Below, in pieces: positions 1 to 6,698 of a stretch of 24,530 nucleotides of DNA. Source of the DNA: CAZUXE01 sp964624585 (lineage in GTDB: Bacteria; Hydrothermota; Tepidihabitantia; B3-TA06); assembly GCA_964624585.1 (NCBI GenBank), contig CAZUXE010000022.1, positions 1 to 24,530 on the forward strand, written 5' to 3'. The position numbers and the translations under genes are program-made. A model generated the notes under the pieces. The model was not told where the DNA came from and made no database searches. It worked only from the letters and a program-made list of their open reading frames with translations. Position 1 is the first letter of the stretch, and each line of letters begins with the position of its first letter.

Positions 1-74
1 TGGATCGTACTTCATAAGTGCTGATTATGCAAACTTGAACAAAGATGTCAAGTAAGCGGACGAATAATAAACCT

Positions 75-161
75 CCCACGGGCTGACCTAAAGATAAGTC
101 CCTACCTATAAATCCATATTACAATAAAGCGTAACTTTGTGAACTTCGTGTTCTTTGTGGT
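75..161 (-). repeat. Left arm of a long inverted repeat
   Basis: Read on the minus strand, this stretch matches 6612-6698 with few mismatches. It contains the words TTCGTGTTCTTTGTG (plus strand), AATATGGATTTA and TAGGTAGGG, followed by TTTAGGTCAGCC. The two copies face each other about 6.5 kb apart and bracket the four accessory genes between them. Similarity was judged by eye. Confidence 0.75.
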
Positions 162-227
162 AAATTATTATCCTGAACTTAAACCAAAGGTTTTACAAGC
201 TCAGATATCTTATATGCTGCATCAGAT

Positions 228-296
228 GGAGTTTACAAAGTAAACTCCTAAAGCAAAGCCTCTGGCTTTGCTAAGGGGCCGACTTTCAAGTCGGCC
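228..296 (-). repeat. Composite palindromic repeat (three hairpins)
   Basis: Three perfect hairpins stand in series. The first is GGAGTTTAC/GTAAACTCC around AAA (228-248). The second is AGCAAAGCC/GGCTTTGCT around TCT (252-272). The third is GGCCGACTT/AAGTCGGCC around TC (277-296). Read on the minus strand, the same units in related order occur at 4716-4760, 4795-4837, 4938-4957, 5216-5235, 6708-6727 and at the window end. The function is unknown; it behaves like a REP/BIME-type dispersed element. Confidence 0.8.
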
Positions 297-391
297 AGAA
301 TGATACATAGGCTTACTAATTCCTACAAACCTTGGAAAGAGCTTCGTCAATTCTCAATGGCGCTCGGCATAAAGCTTGCTACAGTTAAACA

Positions 392-622
392 ATGAGTGAT
401 TTTCCAAACGAGGTAATCCTTGCCCTAACCAGGCTGTAAAGGCGTGTGCTTGACGCCTTTAAGTTCAGTTGGGATGTTCTGAGCGTAGAGAGAACCCGCA
501 GGAAGCTGGAAGCCAAGGCATCGCTGCCGACCATCCGCCGCGCACTGGCAAAGCTATGCGACATTGGGATTATTGAAAGACTGCCTGCTGAAAGTAAGGG
601 GCGTGAAGTTTTCTTACCTTAG
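392..622 (+). pseudogene. Broken winged-helix DNA-binding protein
   Basis: The frame opens at ATG 392, is interrupted by one in-frame TAA at 437-439 and then runs to TAG at 620-622, 76 codons in all. Around the stop the reading is ALTRL-stop-RRVLDAF. A CAA glutamine codon mutated to TAA would restore a typical winged-helix N-terminus. Downstream, the segment SLPTIRRALAKLCDIGIIER is a clear recognition-helix and wing pattern. It resembles stand-alone transcriptional regulators and also the C-terminal winged helix of Fic proteins. GTG 446 could still start a 58-residue product. ATG 392 overlaps the TGA of a 31-codon frame (300-395) that may be further debris of the same locus. Nonsense inactivation is the simplest reading; a sequencing error cannot be excluded. 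Confidence 0.6.
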
Positions 623-647
623 ATTTTATTTCAGAGAAAACTTCTAA

Positions 648-668
648 ATTCAAACCTACGGTTTGAAT
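648..668. repeat. Perfect 9-bp palindrome with 3-nt loop
   Basis: Arms ATTCAAACC and GGTTTGAAT surround the loop TAC. The architecture (9-bp arms, 3-nt loop) is that of the other dispersed hairpins in the window, but the arm sequence is unrelated. No T-tract follows, so an intrinsic terminator is not indicated. Confidence 0.5.
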
Positions 669-756
669 AGGGGTACATTCGAACATGTACAGACTGTTAC
701 CGCCAAGCAAGGATGAGGTGAGGGACGACGAAGAAAAGGAGTCAAGGAGGTTGGGG

Positions 757-784
757 TTGACAAACCTATTTTCTGATATAAGAT
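757..784 (+). promoter_or_regulatory. Predicted promoter of the nuclease module
   Basis: A consensus -35 TTGACA (757-762) is separated by 16 bp from TAAGAT (779-784). The 16-bp spacing is shared by the other promoters found here. The expected transcription start falls at GTG 790, so the first translated frame may be leaderless. Confidence 0.45.
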
Positions 785-789
785 TTCGC

Positions 790-849
790 GTGGAACAACG
801 ATCGACCTTACTTTTCCTGAAATTTGGGTATGATGTAGAGGTATGGTAA
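790..849 (+). CDS. Possible 19-residue leaderless leader ORF
   Basis: GTG 790 lies 5 nt after the predicted -10 hexamer. Its frame (M/V-EQRSTLLFLKFGYDVEVW) ends at TAA 847-849, whose last A is the A of the nuclease start codon, a TAATG junction typical of translational coupling. The same frame extends upstream to ATG 685 (54 residues), but that start would place the promoter inside the gene. The short version could act as a coupling or leader peptide. No homology is claimed, and it could be chance. Confidence 0.3.
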   Translation: MEQRSTLLFLKFGYDVEVW

Positions 850-1358
850 TGTTAGCTGAAACTTTACCGCTGAATCAACAGAAAGAAGAATTCAGCTTTG
901 CATATGTCCATTCGGTCGTTAGTAAAGCAGGTTACTGCATAAATTACCCACGTAAAGACCGTGGCATAGATATTAATGTTTACGATAGTAATGAAATAGT
1001 TAAACTAGATATCCAAGTCAAGTGTAGAGAGAATGAAATTCTACATGGTAACAACTACCATGTTTCACTAAAAGCCCCACATTATAACAAACTTTGTGTA
1101 CCTCAAGGTTCTACTTCAACTGATCGTATTTTAGTAGTTGTCTTTGTACCGAACAACTGTGATGACTGGTGCTACCACACTGAGGAAGAATTAATTTTGA
1201 GACGTTGTGGTTATTGGCTTTCACTACAAGGTAAACCAAAAACGAGTAATACTAGTACAAAAACTATCTGCATTCCTAAGCAAAATGTCTTCAATGTTGA
1301 GGCATTGAAAAATATGATGGATAATATCGCAAAAAGCTTACACCATGAAAATAACTAG
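849..1358 (+). CDS. DUF4365-type PD-(D/E)xK nuclease-like protein
   Basis: This 169-residue protein shows the DUF4365 pattern. E14-F15 lies in an N-terminal helix (FSFAYVHSVVSKAGYCINYP), followed by D41 in RGIDINVY and then LDIQVK with Q56 and K58. This is the E...D...QxK core of PD-(D/E)xK phosphodiesterases, with Q in place of the second acidic residue, as is common in the family. DUF4365 domains are often found in defence-related and accessory loci. I chose ATG 849 because GAGG at 838-841 stands 7 nt upstream; ATG 843 is only 1 nt from it. The start overlaps the preceding short frame (TAATG), and the stop overlaps the next gene by 14 nt, so the module is translationally coupled. A nuclease role is inferred from the motif; the target (phage or host nucleic acid) is unknown. 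Confidence 0.75.
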   Translation: MLAETLPLNQQKEEFSFAYVHSVVSKAGYCINYPRKDRGIDINVYDSNEIVKLDIQVKCRENEILHGNNYHVSLKAPHYNKLCVPQGSTSTDRILVVVFVPNNCDDWCYHTEEELILRRCGYWLSLQGKPKTSNTSTKTICIPKQNVFNVEALKNMMDNIAKSLHHENN

Positions 1359-2538
1359 CAGAGATTATAAGTTCCTAAAGGTACTAAGAATTCGAGAAAT
1401 CTCAGCATATCTCAAGGCCCATAACTGGATCAAATCAAAGTTGAGGATGCCAAAGAATATAATTTGGGAATTAAAGAAGGAAAGCAAGGAAAAAATATAT
1501 CTTACTATTCCATCCAAAACTACGTTTGTTGATTACGAAGACCGCCTTGTCGAAGCAATAGAGAAACTTGAACGGGTGGAAGAAAGACCTCAAGATATTA
1601 TTTTGAAGGATATAATGTCTACTGGTTCAGATGTAATCCGTATAAAACCCGAGAAATATGAAAGTAATTATGAGACATTACCGTTTGAAGAAGGGGTTGC
1701 ACTGTTCGAAAACGCGAAAAAACTTGTATATGCAGCAGCTTGCTCGACTGTTCACCCGACTAGAAAAATAACAAAACCAGCAACAAAAGTTAAAGCGTAC
1801 ATGAAGAAAGTCCGCCTTGGTCAAACAGAAAGAGGGAGTTACGTATTGACTATCTTCTCACCTGTACAACCACCAACTACTTTACCTGAAATGCAACAGG
1901 AGACATTCGAGAGAAAAGTAACCAAAACCCTTCTAAGGGCCATAGATGCTACACGAAATGCAGCAATATATAGTGCTAAAACAGGCAAGCTCAAGCAATT
2001 TGAAGATTCAGTGAAAGTCGGTGTTAGCGCGGAACTTTGTGAAGCCTTATCTGAACTACAAGAAAGGACAAACGCCAAATCGATTGCCATTAATATAAGC
2101 TGGTCGCCATTTCAATCTATTCCAGAAGGTTACAAGTCTTCAGTTGAAATATCACAACAATATATCCCTGAAATAAAAAAGGCTATTGATATGTTCAGGG
2201 AGGTTAAATTTGAACCAATTCCGAAATACAAGCTCAAGGGTTTTGTAACAAACCTCCATAGAGAAGACCCCACTGCCGAAAAGGGAACAGTCACTATAAA
2301 ACATGGGGTCCCAGGCGGTGGAGAACGACATGTAAAAGTCATACTTGATGATCACGCTCATCAACATGCAATTGAAGCGTACAAATATGGCTACATAGTA
2401 AGCTGTTGGGGCAAACTTGATAAAGAGGGTAGAACTTTTAAATTATATAATCCTACTTCATTCGAGGTTGATGTGGATAATGATTTTAAAAACCAAGATA
2501 AACAAAGTAAATTAGACTTTAAATCTCCATCATCCTAG
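1345..2538 (+). CDS. Unrecognised 397-aa partner protein, possible C-terminal OB-fold
   Basis: I do not recognise the full-length family. The N-terminal 290 residues look mixed alpha/beta, soluble and lysine-rich, with no signal peptide, membrane helix or Walker motif. Residues about 299-376 form a distinct tail. It starts GFVTNL, contains GTVTIKHG, RHVKVIL and IVSCWGKL, and ends LYNPTSFEV. The spacing of beta-strands around G-x-V, V-x-V-x-L and G-x-L resembles an OB-like small barrel that I recall in uncharacterised bacterial proteins. A highly charged end follows (DNDFKNQDKQSK). Its ATG lies 14 nt inside the DUF4365 gene and no ribosome site is evident, so translation probably depends on the upstream gene. 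The coupling suggests one complex in which this protein recognises or regulates a ligand for the nuclease. That is inference. Confidence 0.65.
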   Translation: MKITSRDYKFLKVLRIREISAYLKAHNWIKSKLRMPKNIIWELKKESKEKIYLTIPSKTTFVDYEDRLVEAIEKLERVEERPQDIILKDIMSTGSDVIRIKPEKYESNYETLPFEEGVALFENAKKLVYAAACSTVHPTRKITKPATKVKAYMKKVRLGQTERGSYVLTIFSPVQPPTTLPEMQQETFERKVTKTLLRAIDATRNAAIYSAKTGKLKQFEDSVKVGVSAELCEALSELQERTNAKSIAINISWSPFQSIPEGYKSSVEISQQYIPEIKKAIDMFREVKFEPIPKYKLKGFVTNLHREDPTAEKGTVTIKHGVPGGGERHVKVILDDHAHQHAIEAYKYGYIVSCWGKLDKEGRTFKLYNPTSFEVDVDNDFKNQDKQSKLDFKSPSS

Positions 2539-2773
2539 ACCTATATCCAACAATTATCCACCTTAATTTGCTTTAACCTCTTCCCTCCCCTAGCGTATCA
2601 TCACCCAAAATGAAAACTAAATAATTCAGAGGCATTCATGCCGTGTGAATAGTACCCGACCGGGGCATTTCATCAATCTGTGGTTAAATTTCCCGTCCAA
2701 TTTATACCCGCAGAGCGGGTACTTTGCAATTTGCATTTTGACTTTTGACTTTGCGACACAGTCGCACCCCTTG
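2539..2773. other. Gene-free stretch with small hairpins
   Basis: No gene is visible. It holds two perfect small hairpins: TACCCGC/GCGGGTA around AGA (2705-2721) and TGCGAC/GTCGCA around ACA (2752-2766). Both have the 3-nt loops typical of the dispersed palindromes here. A T-rich TTTTGAC double word lies between them. The first hairpin could end transcription of the nuclease module, but it has no proper T-tract. Confidence 0.5.
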
Positions 2774-2817
2774 GGTAACTTTTGGGTAGCTTTTGGGTAG
2801 CTTTTGACTAGCTTATT
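2774..2817 (-). repeat. 11-bp tandem repeat array (inverted copy)
   Basis: There are four contiguous 11-bp units: GGTAACTTTTG, GGTAGCTTTTG, GGTAGCTTTTG and a diverged ACTAGCTTATT. Their reverse complement matches the units at 4672-4715 and 24459-24502. The array ends 6 bp before the -35 of hutU. The unit length is close to one helical turn. Confidence 0.7.
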
Positions 2818-2822
2818 TTTGG

Positions 2823-2850
2823 TTGATTTTGTGCCGATTGCGTGTATTAT
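2823..2850 (+). promoter_or_regulatory. Predicted hutU promoter
   Basis: TTGATT (2823-2828) and TATTAT (2845-2850) are separated by 16 bp. The expected start gives a leader of about 27 nt, which includes the GGAGG site at 2874-2878. Confidence 0.55.
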
Positions 2851-2883
2851 AGATAAAAATATGCTTGAAAATTGGAGGAAATC

Positions 2884-4545
2884 ATGGCCAAAAAGTTTGT
2901 CTATAAACCCCTTAAGTCGCCTACTGGTAATAAGTTACGCTGCAAAGGCTGGAATCAGGAAGCCGCATTACGGATGTTGCACAACAACCTTGACCCTGCT
3001 GTAGCCGAGGACCCAAAAAATTTAATTGTCTATGGCGGCACCGGCAAAGCCGCCCGCTCCTGGAGCGCGTTTGCGGCAATTACTAAATCGCTGAAATCCA
3101 TGGAGAACGATGAAACCCTACTGGTTCAGTCGGGAAAACCTGTAGGCATCTTTCGCACACATCCTTATGCACCACGGGTACTTATAGCAAACTCGAACCT
3201 TGTTCCCAACTGGGCAAACTGGGATGAATTCCGTCGTCTTGAAGCATTGGGGCTAATCATGTATGGTCAGATGACCGCTGGTTCTTGGATTTATATCGGT
3301 ACTCAGGGCATCATCCAAGGAACTTACGAAACGCTTGCAGAGCTTGCGCGTCAGCACTTTGGAGGCTCTCTGCGCGGCACATTGACGTTGACAGCGGGTA
3401 TGGGAGGCATGTCTGGCGCACAACCTCTATCCGTAACCATGAACGAGGGCGTCTGTCTGGATGTTGAGGTAGATCCTGCACGCATTGAGCGTCGTGTCAA
3501 GGAAGGTTTTTGCGATAAAATGACCAATAAGCTGGATGAGGCTCTTAAATGGGTTGACGAAGCCAAACGCAAAGGCGAAGCACTGTCAGTCGGGCTTGTG
3601 GGCAATGCATCCGACGTACATCCTGAACTTGTGAAACGAGGTATTATTCCTGATGTACTTACTGACCAGACTTCGGCGCACGACGAACTGAACGGCTACG
3701 TACCTGGCGGTATGACGTTCAAGCAGGCTCTGGCGCTCCGCAAAAAAGACCCCAAGGCCTATATTAAAGCAAGTTTTGAGTCTATGGCGCGACATATGGA
3801 AGCTATGCTTGCTATGCAAAAGGCGGGCGCTGTGGCGTTCGACTACGGTAACAATATCCGTGGTCAAGCGCAGAAGGCGGGTGTAAAAAATGCCTTTGAC
3901 ATCAAGGGTTTTGTGCCGCTCTACATCAGACCGCTTTTCTGTAGAGGCAAGGGTCCCTTCCGCTGGGCTGCGCTATCTGGTAATAAAAAAGATATTTACG
4001 CGACAGACGAGAAGGTTCTAAAGCTTTTTCCTGAAAACGAAATGCTTCACCGTTGGATTCGTAAGGCGCGTGAAAAGGTGCCTTTCCAGGGTCTACCCTG
4101 CCGTATTTGCTGGCTTGGCTATGGCGAACGCGACAAGTTCGGTTTGGAGATAAATAAGATGGTCAAGCAAGGCAAAGTTTCAGCACCTGTAGTGATGGGG
4201 CGTGACCATTTGGATACCGGTTCGGTTGCCTCACCCAACCGTGAGACCGAAGGAATGCTGGACGGCTCAGATGCCATTGCTGACTGGCCTTTGCTCAATG
4301 CGATGCTGAACACCGCATCGGGCGCGTCCTGGGTTTCAATCCACCACGGCGGCGGAGTCGGTATGGGGCTTGCGATACATGCTGGTCAGGTAACTGTGGC
4401 GGACGGCAGCGCGCAAATGGCAAAAAGAATAAAACGTGTGCTTACAAACGACCCTGGCATAGGCGTTGCACGTCATGTAGACGCAGGATATGATATAGCT
4501 AAAAAGGTAGCAAAAGAAAAAGGTATCAAGATTCCAATGAAGTAA
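2884..4545 (+). CDS. hutU: Urocanate hydratase (urocanase)
   Basis: This 553-residue protein has the usual family length. It catalyses hydration of urocanate to 4-imidazolone-5-propionate, the second step of histidine degradation, using tightly bound NAD+ as an electrophile. Visible hallmarks are YGGTGKAARSW near the N-terminus, TAGMGGMSGAQPL at about 170-182, GLVGNASD at about 240 for nucleotide binding, and FQGLPCRICWLGYGER with the catalytic-region Cys409. ATG 2884 is preceded by GGAGG with a 5-nt gap; the TTG at 2872 overlaps that site and is unlikely to be the start. No hutH, hutI, hutG or hut regulator lies in the window, so it is an orphan here. Its codons look richer in G and C than those of the nuclease genes upstream. 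It is flanked by 11-bp arrays in opposite orientation, which fits recent insertion or rearrangement. A terminator follows. Confidence 0.96.
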   Translation: MAKKFVYKPLKSPTGNKLRCKGWNQEAALRMLHNNLDPAVAEDPKNLIVYGGTGKAARSWSAFAAITKSLKSMENDETLLVQSGKPVGIFRTHPYAPRVLIANSNLVPNWANWDEFRRLEALGLIMYGQMTAGSWIYIGTQGIIQGTYETLAELARQHFGGSLRGTLTLTAGMGGMSGAQPLSVTMNEGVCLDVEVDPARIERRVKEGFCDKMTNKLDEALKWVDEAKRKGEALSVGLVGNASDVHPELVKRGIIPDVLTDQTSAHDELNGYVPGGMTFKQALALRKKDPKAYIKASFESMARHMEAMLAMQKAGAVAFDYGNNIRGQAQKAGVKNAFDIKGFVPLYIRPLFCRGKGPFRWAALSGNKKDIYATDEKVLKLFPENEMLHRWIRKAREKVPFQGLPCRICWLGYGERDKFGLEINKMVKQGKVSAPVVMGRDHLDTGSVASPNRETEGMLDGSDAIADWPLLNAMLNTASGASWVSIHHGGGVGMGLAIHAGQVTVADGSAQMAKRIKRVLTNDPGIGVARHVDAGYDIAKKVAKEKGIKIPMK

Positions 4546-4603
4546 CATATTGATATACCGCAACTTATAGCTAAGGTCTTTGTCTGAAAAATTAAATAGA
4601 TTG

Positions 4604-4634
4604 CCCCTCCCTTTCTTTGGGAGGGGATTTTTTT
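4604..4634 (+). terminator. Intrinsic terminator of hutU
   Basis: An 8-bp perfect stem CCCCTCCC/GGGAGGGG with loop TTTCTTT is followed by A and seven T residues. It lies about 60 nt after the hutU stop and points in the same direction. Confidence 0.9.
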
Positions 4635-4671
4635 GTTACATATTTAGCCAAATAATGGGTAGAAATAAGTT

Positions 4672-4715
4672 AGTCAAAAGCTATCCAAAAGGTAGTCAAA
4701 AGTTGATCAAAAGCT
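4672..4715 (+). repeat. 11-bp tandem repeat array
   Basis: There are four units in perfect 11-bp register: AGTCAAAAGCT, ATCCAAAAGGT, AGTCAAAAGTT and GATCAAAAGCT, with CAAAAG invariant. The array leads directly into the palindromic repeat at 4716. An identical array and junction recur at 24459-24530. Confidence 0.8.
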
Positions 4716-4767
4716 AGCCAAGCCAGAGGCTTGGCTTTAGGAGTTTACTTCATAAACTCCATCTGAT
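4716..4767 (+). repeat. Dispersed double-hairpin repeat, copy A
   Basis: AGCCAAGCC/GGCTTGGCT around AGA (4716-4736) is followed by GGAGTTTA/TAAACTCC around CTTCA (4740-4760) and the tail ATCTGAT. The unit matches 4795-4837, the window end, and 221-272 on the other strand. Confidence 0.85.
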
Positions 4768-4794
4768 ATTACTATATAATAAACTGCAAGGTAT

Positions 4795-4837
4795 CCAAGC
4801 CAGAGGCTTGGCTTTAGGAGTTTACTTCATAAACTCC
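4795..4837 (+). repeat. Dispersed double-hairpin repeat, copy B
   Basis: CCAAGCC/GGCTTGG around AGA, then GGAGTTTA/TAAACTCC around CTTCA. It is a nearly exact copy of 4718-4760, placed about 35 bp after it. A third, truncated start (AGCCAAGCCTACG) appears near 4865. Confidence 0.85.
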
Positions 4838-4896
4838 ACTATAGTATAAAATAAAGTATAAGGTAGCCAAGCCTACGTTTTAATATGGGTAACTTG

Positions 4897-5016
4897 CAGG
4901 TAGGGGCTTACCTTTAGGTCAGGCCGTGTGTTATTCTGGCCGACTTGAAAGTCGGCCCCTACGTTTTAACAGGTATATTAGGTTGCATTACTCAGCAGTT
5001 GTCTCCTTTGAAGCTA
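4897..5016 (+). repeat. Shortened copy of the 159-bp dispersed repeat
   Basis: It shares the GTAGGGGC and CCTTTAGGTCAG words, the hairpin GGCCGACTT/AAGTCGGCC (4938-4957), and the TACGTTTTAA and ATTAGGTTGCA words with 5159-5317 and 6651-6809. It lacks the internal ATGGATAGCCATTGAAAG part. Short open frames here are repeat-derived and not genes. A purine/pyrimidine-asymmetric tail (CCCTCCC-rich, about 5020-5090) follows, including CCCTCC facing GGAGGG. Confidence 0.75.
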
Positions 5017-5158
5017 TACCCTCCCCCATCGGCTCCTCTGGAGCCTAGCCCTCCCTCCCTCATACCCCCCTCCACAGAGGGAGGGGGAAGGTTAAGGTGT
5101 AAGCCTATTCATAAGAAAAAGGGGAAAGTAAAGGTATAAGTATATCTTTCTATCTATC

Positions 5159-5317
5159 GTAATATGGATTTATAGGTAGGGGCTAACCTTTAGGTCAGCC
5201 CGCGGGAGTCATTCGGGCCGACTTGAAAGTCGGCCCCTACATGGATAGCCATTGAAAGCCCCTACGTTTTAATCGGTATTAGGTTGTACCACTAAGCACT
5301 TATCTCATTTGGAGCTA
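5159..5317 (+). repeat. 159-bp direct repeat, left copy
   Basis: It aligns without gaps to 6651-6809 with about ten mismatches counted by eye (about 94 percent identity). It contains the hairpin GGCCGACTT/AAGTCGGCC (5216-5235) within longer GGGCC/GGCCC arms. Both copies point the same way and bracket the membrane protein gene at 5391-6554. Confidence 0.85.
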
Positions 5318-5345
5318 TACCCTTAGCTAAACCTTTGGCAAAAAC

Positions 5346-5374
5346 TTGACTTTTTAATATTTTCTTTTTACTAT
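5346..5374 (+). promoter_or_regulatory. Weak predicted promoter for the membrane gene
   Basis: TTGACT (5346-5351) and TACTAT (5369-5374) are separated by 17 bp. The -10 match is 4 of 6, and the spacing breaks the 16-bp rule seen elsewhere, so this is a weak call. Confidence 0.3.
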
Positions 5375-5390
5375 AAGCTATGGAGGAACG

Positions 5391-6554
5391 ATGACAAATG
5401 AAAATACAGAGGAAAGGAAGAAGTCACCAGAGGAATTACAAAAGGTGAAATTACTCAACGCACTCAATGCTAATTTAAAGAAATTAGATGAAGAATTAGG
5501 CAAAAAAGTAGCTGGCGAATCAAAACCTTCCGAAAAGGCTATTGGCTTGCTCTATGAAATATTAAAGGATTTAGCGGAGTATCGGAAACTACTAGAAGAT
5601 AACAAACCAATGCCTGGTGGCTTATATACATTCTTAGATGACTTAAATAAACCTCCTCTTCGGGAACTTTGGTATGCATGGGGCAGGTTTCATAAATCAG
5701 AATGTAAAAAAGAAAAAGAAAAAGGAAAAGAAGGAAAGAATCCAAAATTTACATTTGCAGATATTATTGCTAGCAATCGCTTGATGAATCTTTTAGACGA
5801 TACTAAAACCAAGGATTTCTTTTATAAAGAAGTAGCATTTAAGGATGAAAATGGAATCTTTATGGATCCGGAATGGAATCTTTATACGCTTCTTGATTGG
5901 GCTAGAAAAGAAGACCCTTTTGACTATAACAAGATGCATTATTTAGGAAATTTTCTGGTAAAATTCAAAGATCGTAATGATTTTCGAATTGATAATATAG
6001 GAGCCATTAAGCTTATTGAACGCGCCCAAATTCTCACAGCTAAGGATGAAATAAGAAAAGAATTTAAGGAAGACCTTGGTACGAAAATTAAAGAGATTGA
6101 ACAAAAACTTAAGGAAGAGAGCAAAGAGTTAAAAGAAAAAGTCGAAGAAGCAAAAGATGCGGAAAACCGGATGACTCGCAATTTTGTACAAATAATTGGT
6201 ATATTCGCAGCGATAATTGCATTTGTTGTTACCATGGTTCCTGCCGCGGCGCGTTTGGGCGGGGCAAGCATACCTGTGGCACTTGCCGGTTTGGCCATTG
6301 TTACATCAGGCATCATACTCTTGCTTTCTATGATTTTTGGCAAAAGGGAAAATAAGAAGGCGAGTAAAGGTCTCATTATAGGAATAGTTACCTGTCTTGC
6401 GCTCTTCATCATTTGGCTCTTTGCCACAAGTTGGCTTGCAATTAAGCATCCCGATACTCTTAGGCCGCCCCCTAATGCCGCCAGAATAGATACAATGTAC
6501 ATCAACCGCATAGATACCGTTCAAAAAACAATTTACGTTAAACCAAAGGAGTAA
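5391..6554 (+). CDS. Coiled-coil protein with three C-terminal membrane helices
   Basis: I do not recognise this 387-residue protein. ATG 5391 follows GGAGG (5382-5386) with a 4-nt gap. The first 210 residues are soluble and charged, including a Lys/Glu-rich stretch near residue 105-118 and aromatic-rich segments such as LRELWYAWGRF. Residues about 222-262 are a strong coiled coil (repeated IKEIEQKL/KELKEKVEE heptads). Three hydrophobic helices follow, at about 264-287, 294-317 and 327-351, then a short polar tail with IDT repeats. There is no signal peptide, so the N-terminal domain is probably cytoplasmic and membrane-tethered. This soluble-sensor, coiled-coil, multi-helix layout occurs in membrane effectors of abortive defence but also in many unrelated proteins; nothing here proves function. 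The gene stands alone between 159-bp direct repeats, as a cargo gene might. Confidence 0.7.
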   Translation: MTNENTEERKKSPEELQKVKLLNALNANLKKLDEELGKKVAGESKPSEKAIGLLYEILKDLAEYRKLLEDNKPMPGGLYTFLDDLNKPPLRELWYAWGRFHKSECKKEKEKGKEGKNPKFTFADIIASNRLMNLLDDTKTKDFFYKEVAFKDENGIFMDPEWNLYTLLDWARKEDPFDYNKMHYLGNFLVKFKDRNDFRIDNIGAIKLIERAQILTAKDEIRKEFKEDLGTKIKEIEQKLKEESKELKEKVEEAKDAENRMTRNFVQIIGIFAAIIAFVVTMVPAAARLGGASIPVALAGLAIVTSGIILLLSMIFGKRENKKASKGLIIGIVTCLALFIIWLFATSWLAIKHPDTLRPPPNAARIDTMYINRIDTVQKTIYVKPKE

Positions 6555-6611
6555 GGAAGCGCGGTAATCTTTAGCTTCAGTCTACAACTCAATCTGATTA
6601 ATATAGAATAA

Positions 6612-6698
6612 ACCATAAAGAACACGAAGTTCACAAAGTTACGCTTTATTGTAATATGGATTTACAGGTAGGGGCTAACCTTTAGGTCAGCCAGCGGG
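6612..6698 (+). repeat. Right arm of the long inverted repeat
   Basis: It contains AAGAACACGAAGTTCACAAA, ACGCTTTATTGTAATATGG and TTTAGGTCAGCC, the reverse complement of 75-161 with few mismatches. It runs into the right 159-bp direct repeat. Confidence 0.75.

Noticed and set aside
2872..2883. TTG start 12 nt upstream for hutU
   Set aside because: The codon overlaps the GGAGG site that serves ATG 2884.
4945..5139. 64-codon open frame
   Set aside because: It lies wholly inside dispersed repeat and CCCTCC-rich DNA and has no ribosome site or protein-like composition.
4672..5317. CRISPR array
   Set aside because: Repeats are palindromic or 11 bp, tandem without unique spacers, and no cas gene is present.
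5939..6511. 190-codon antisense frame
   Set aside because: It is the shadow of the hydrophobic and coiled-coil codons of the 5391-6554 gene, without a ribosome site.
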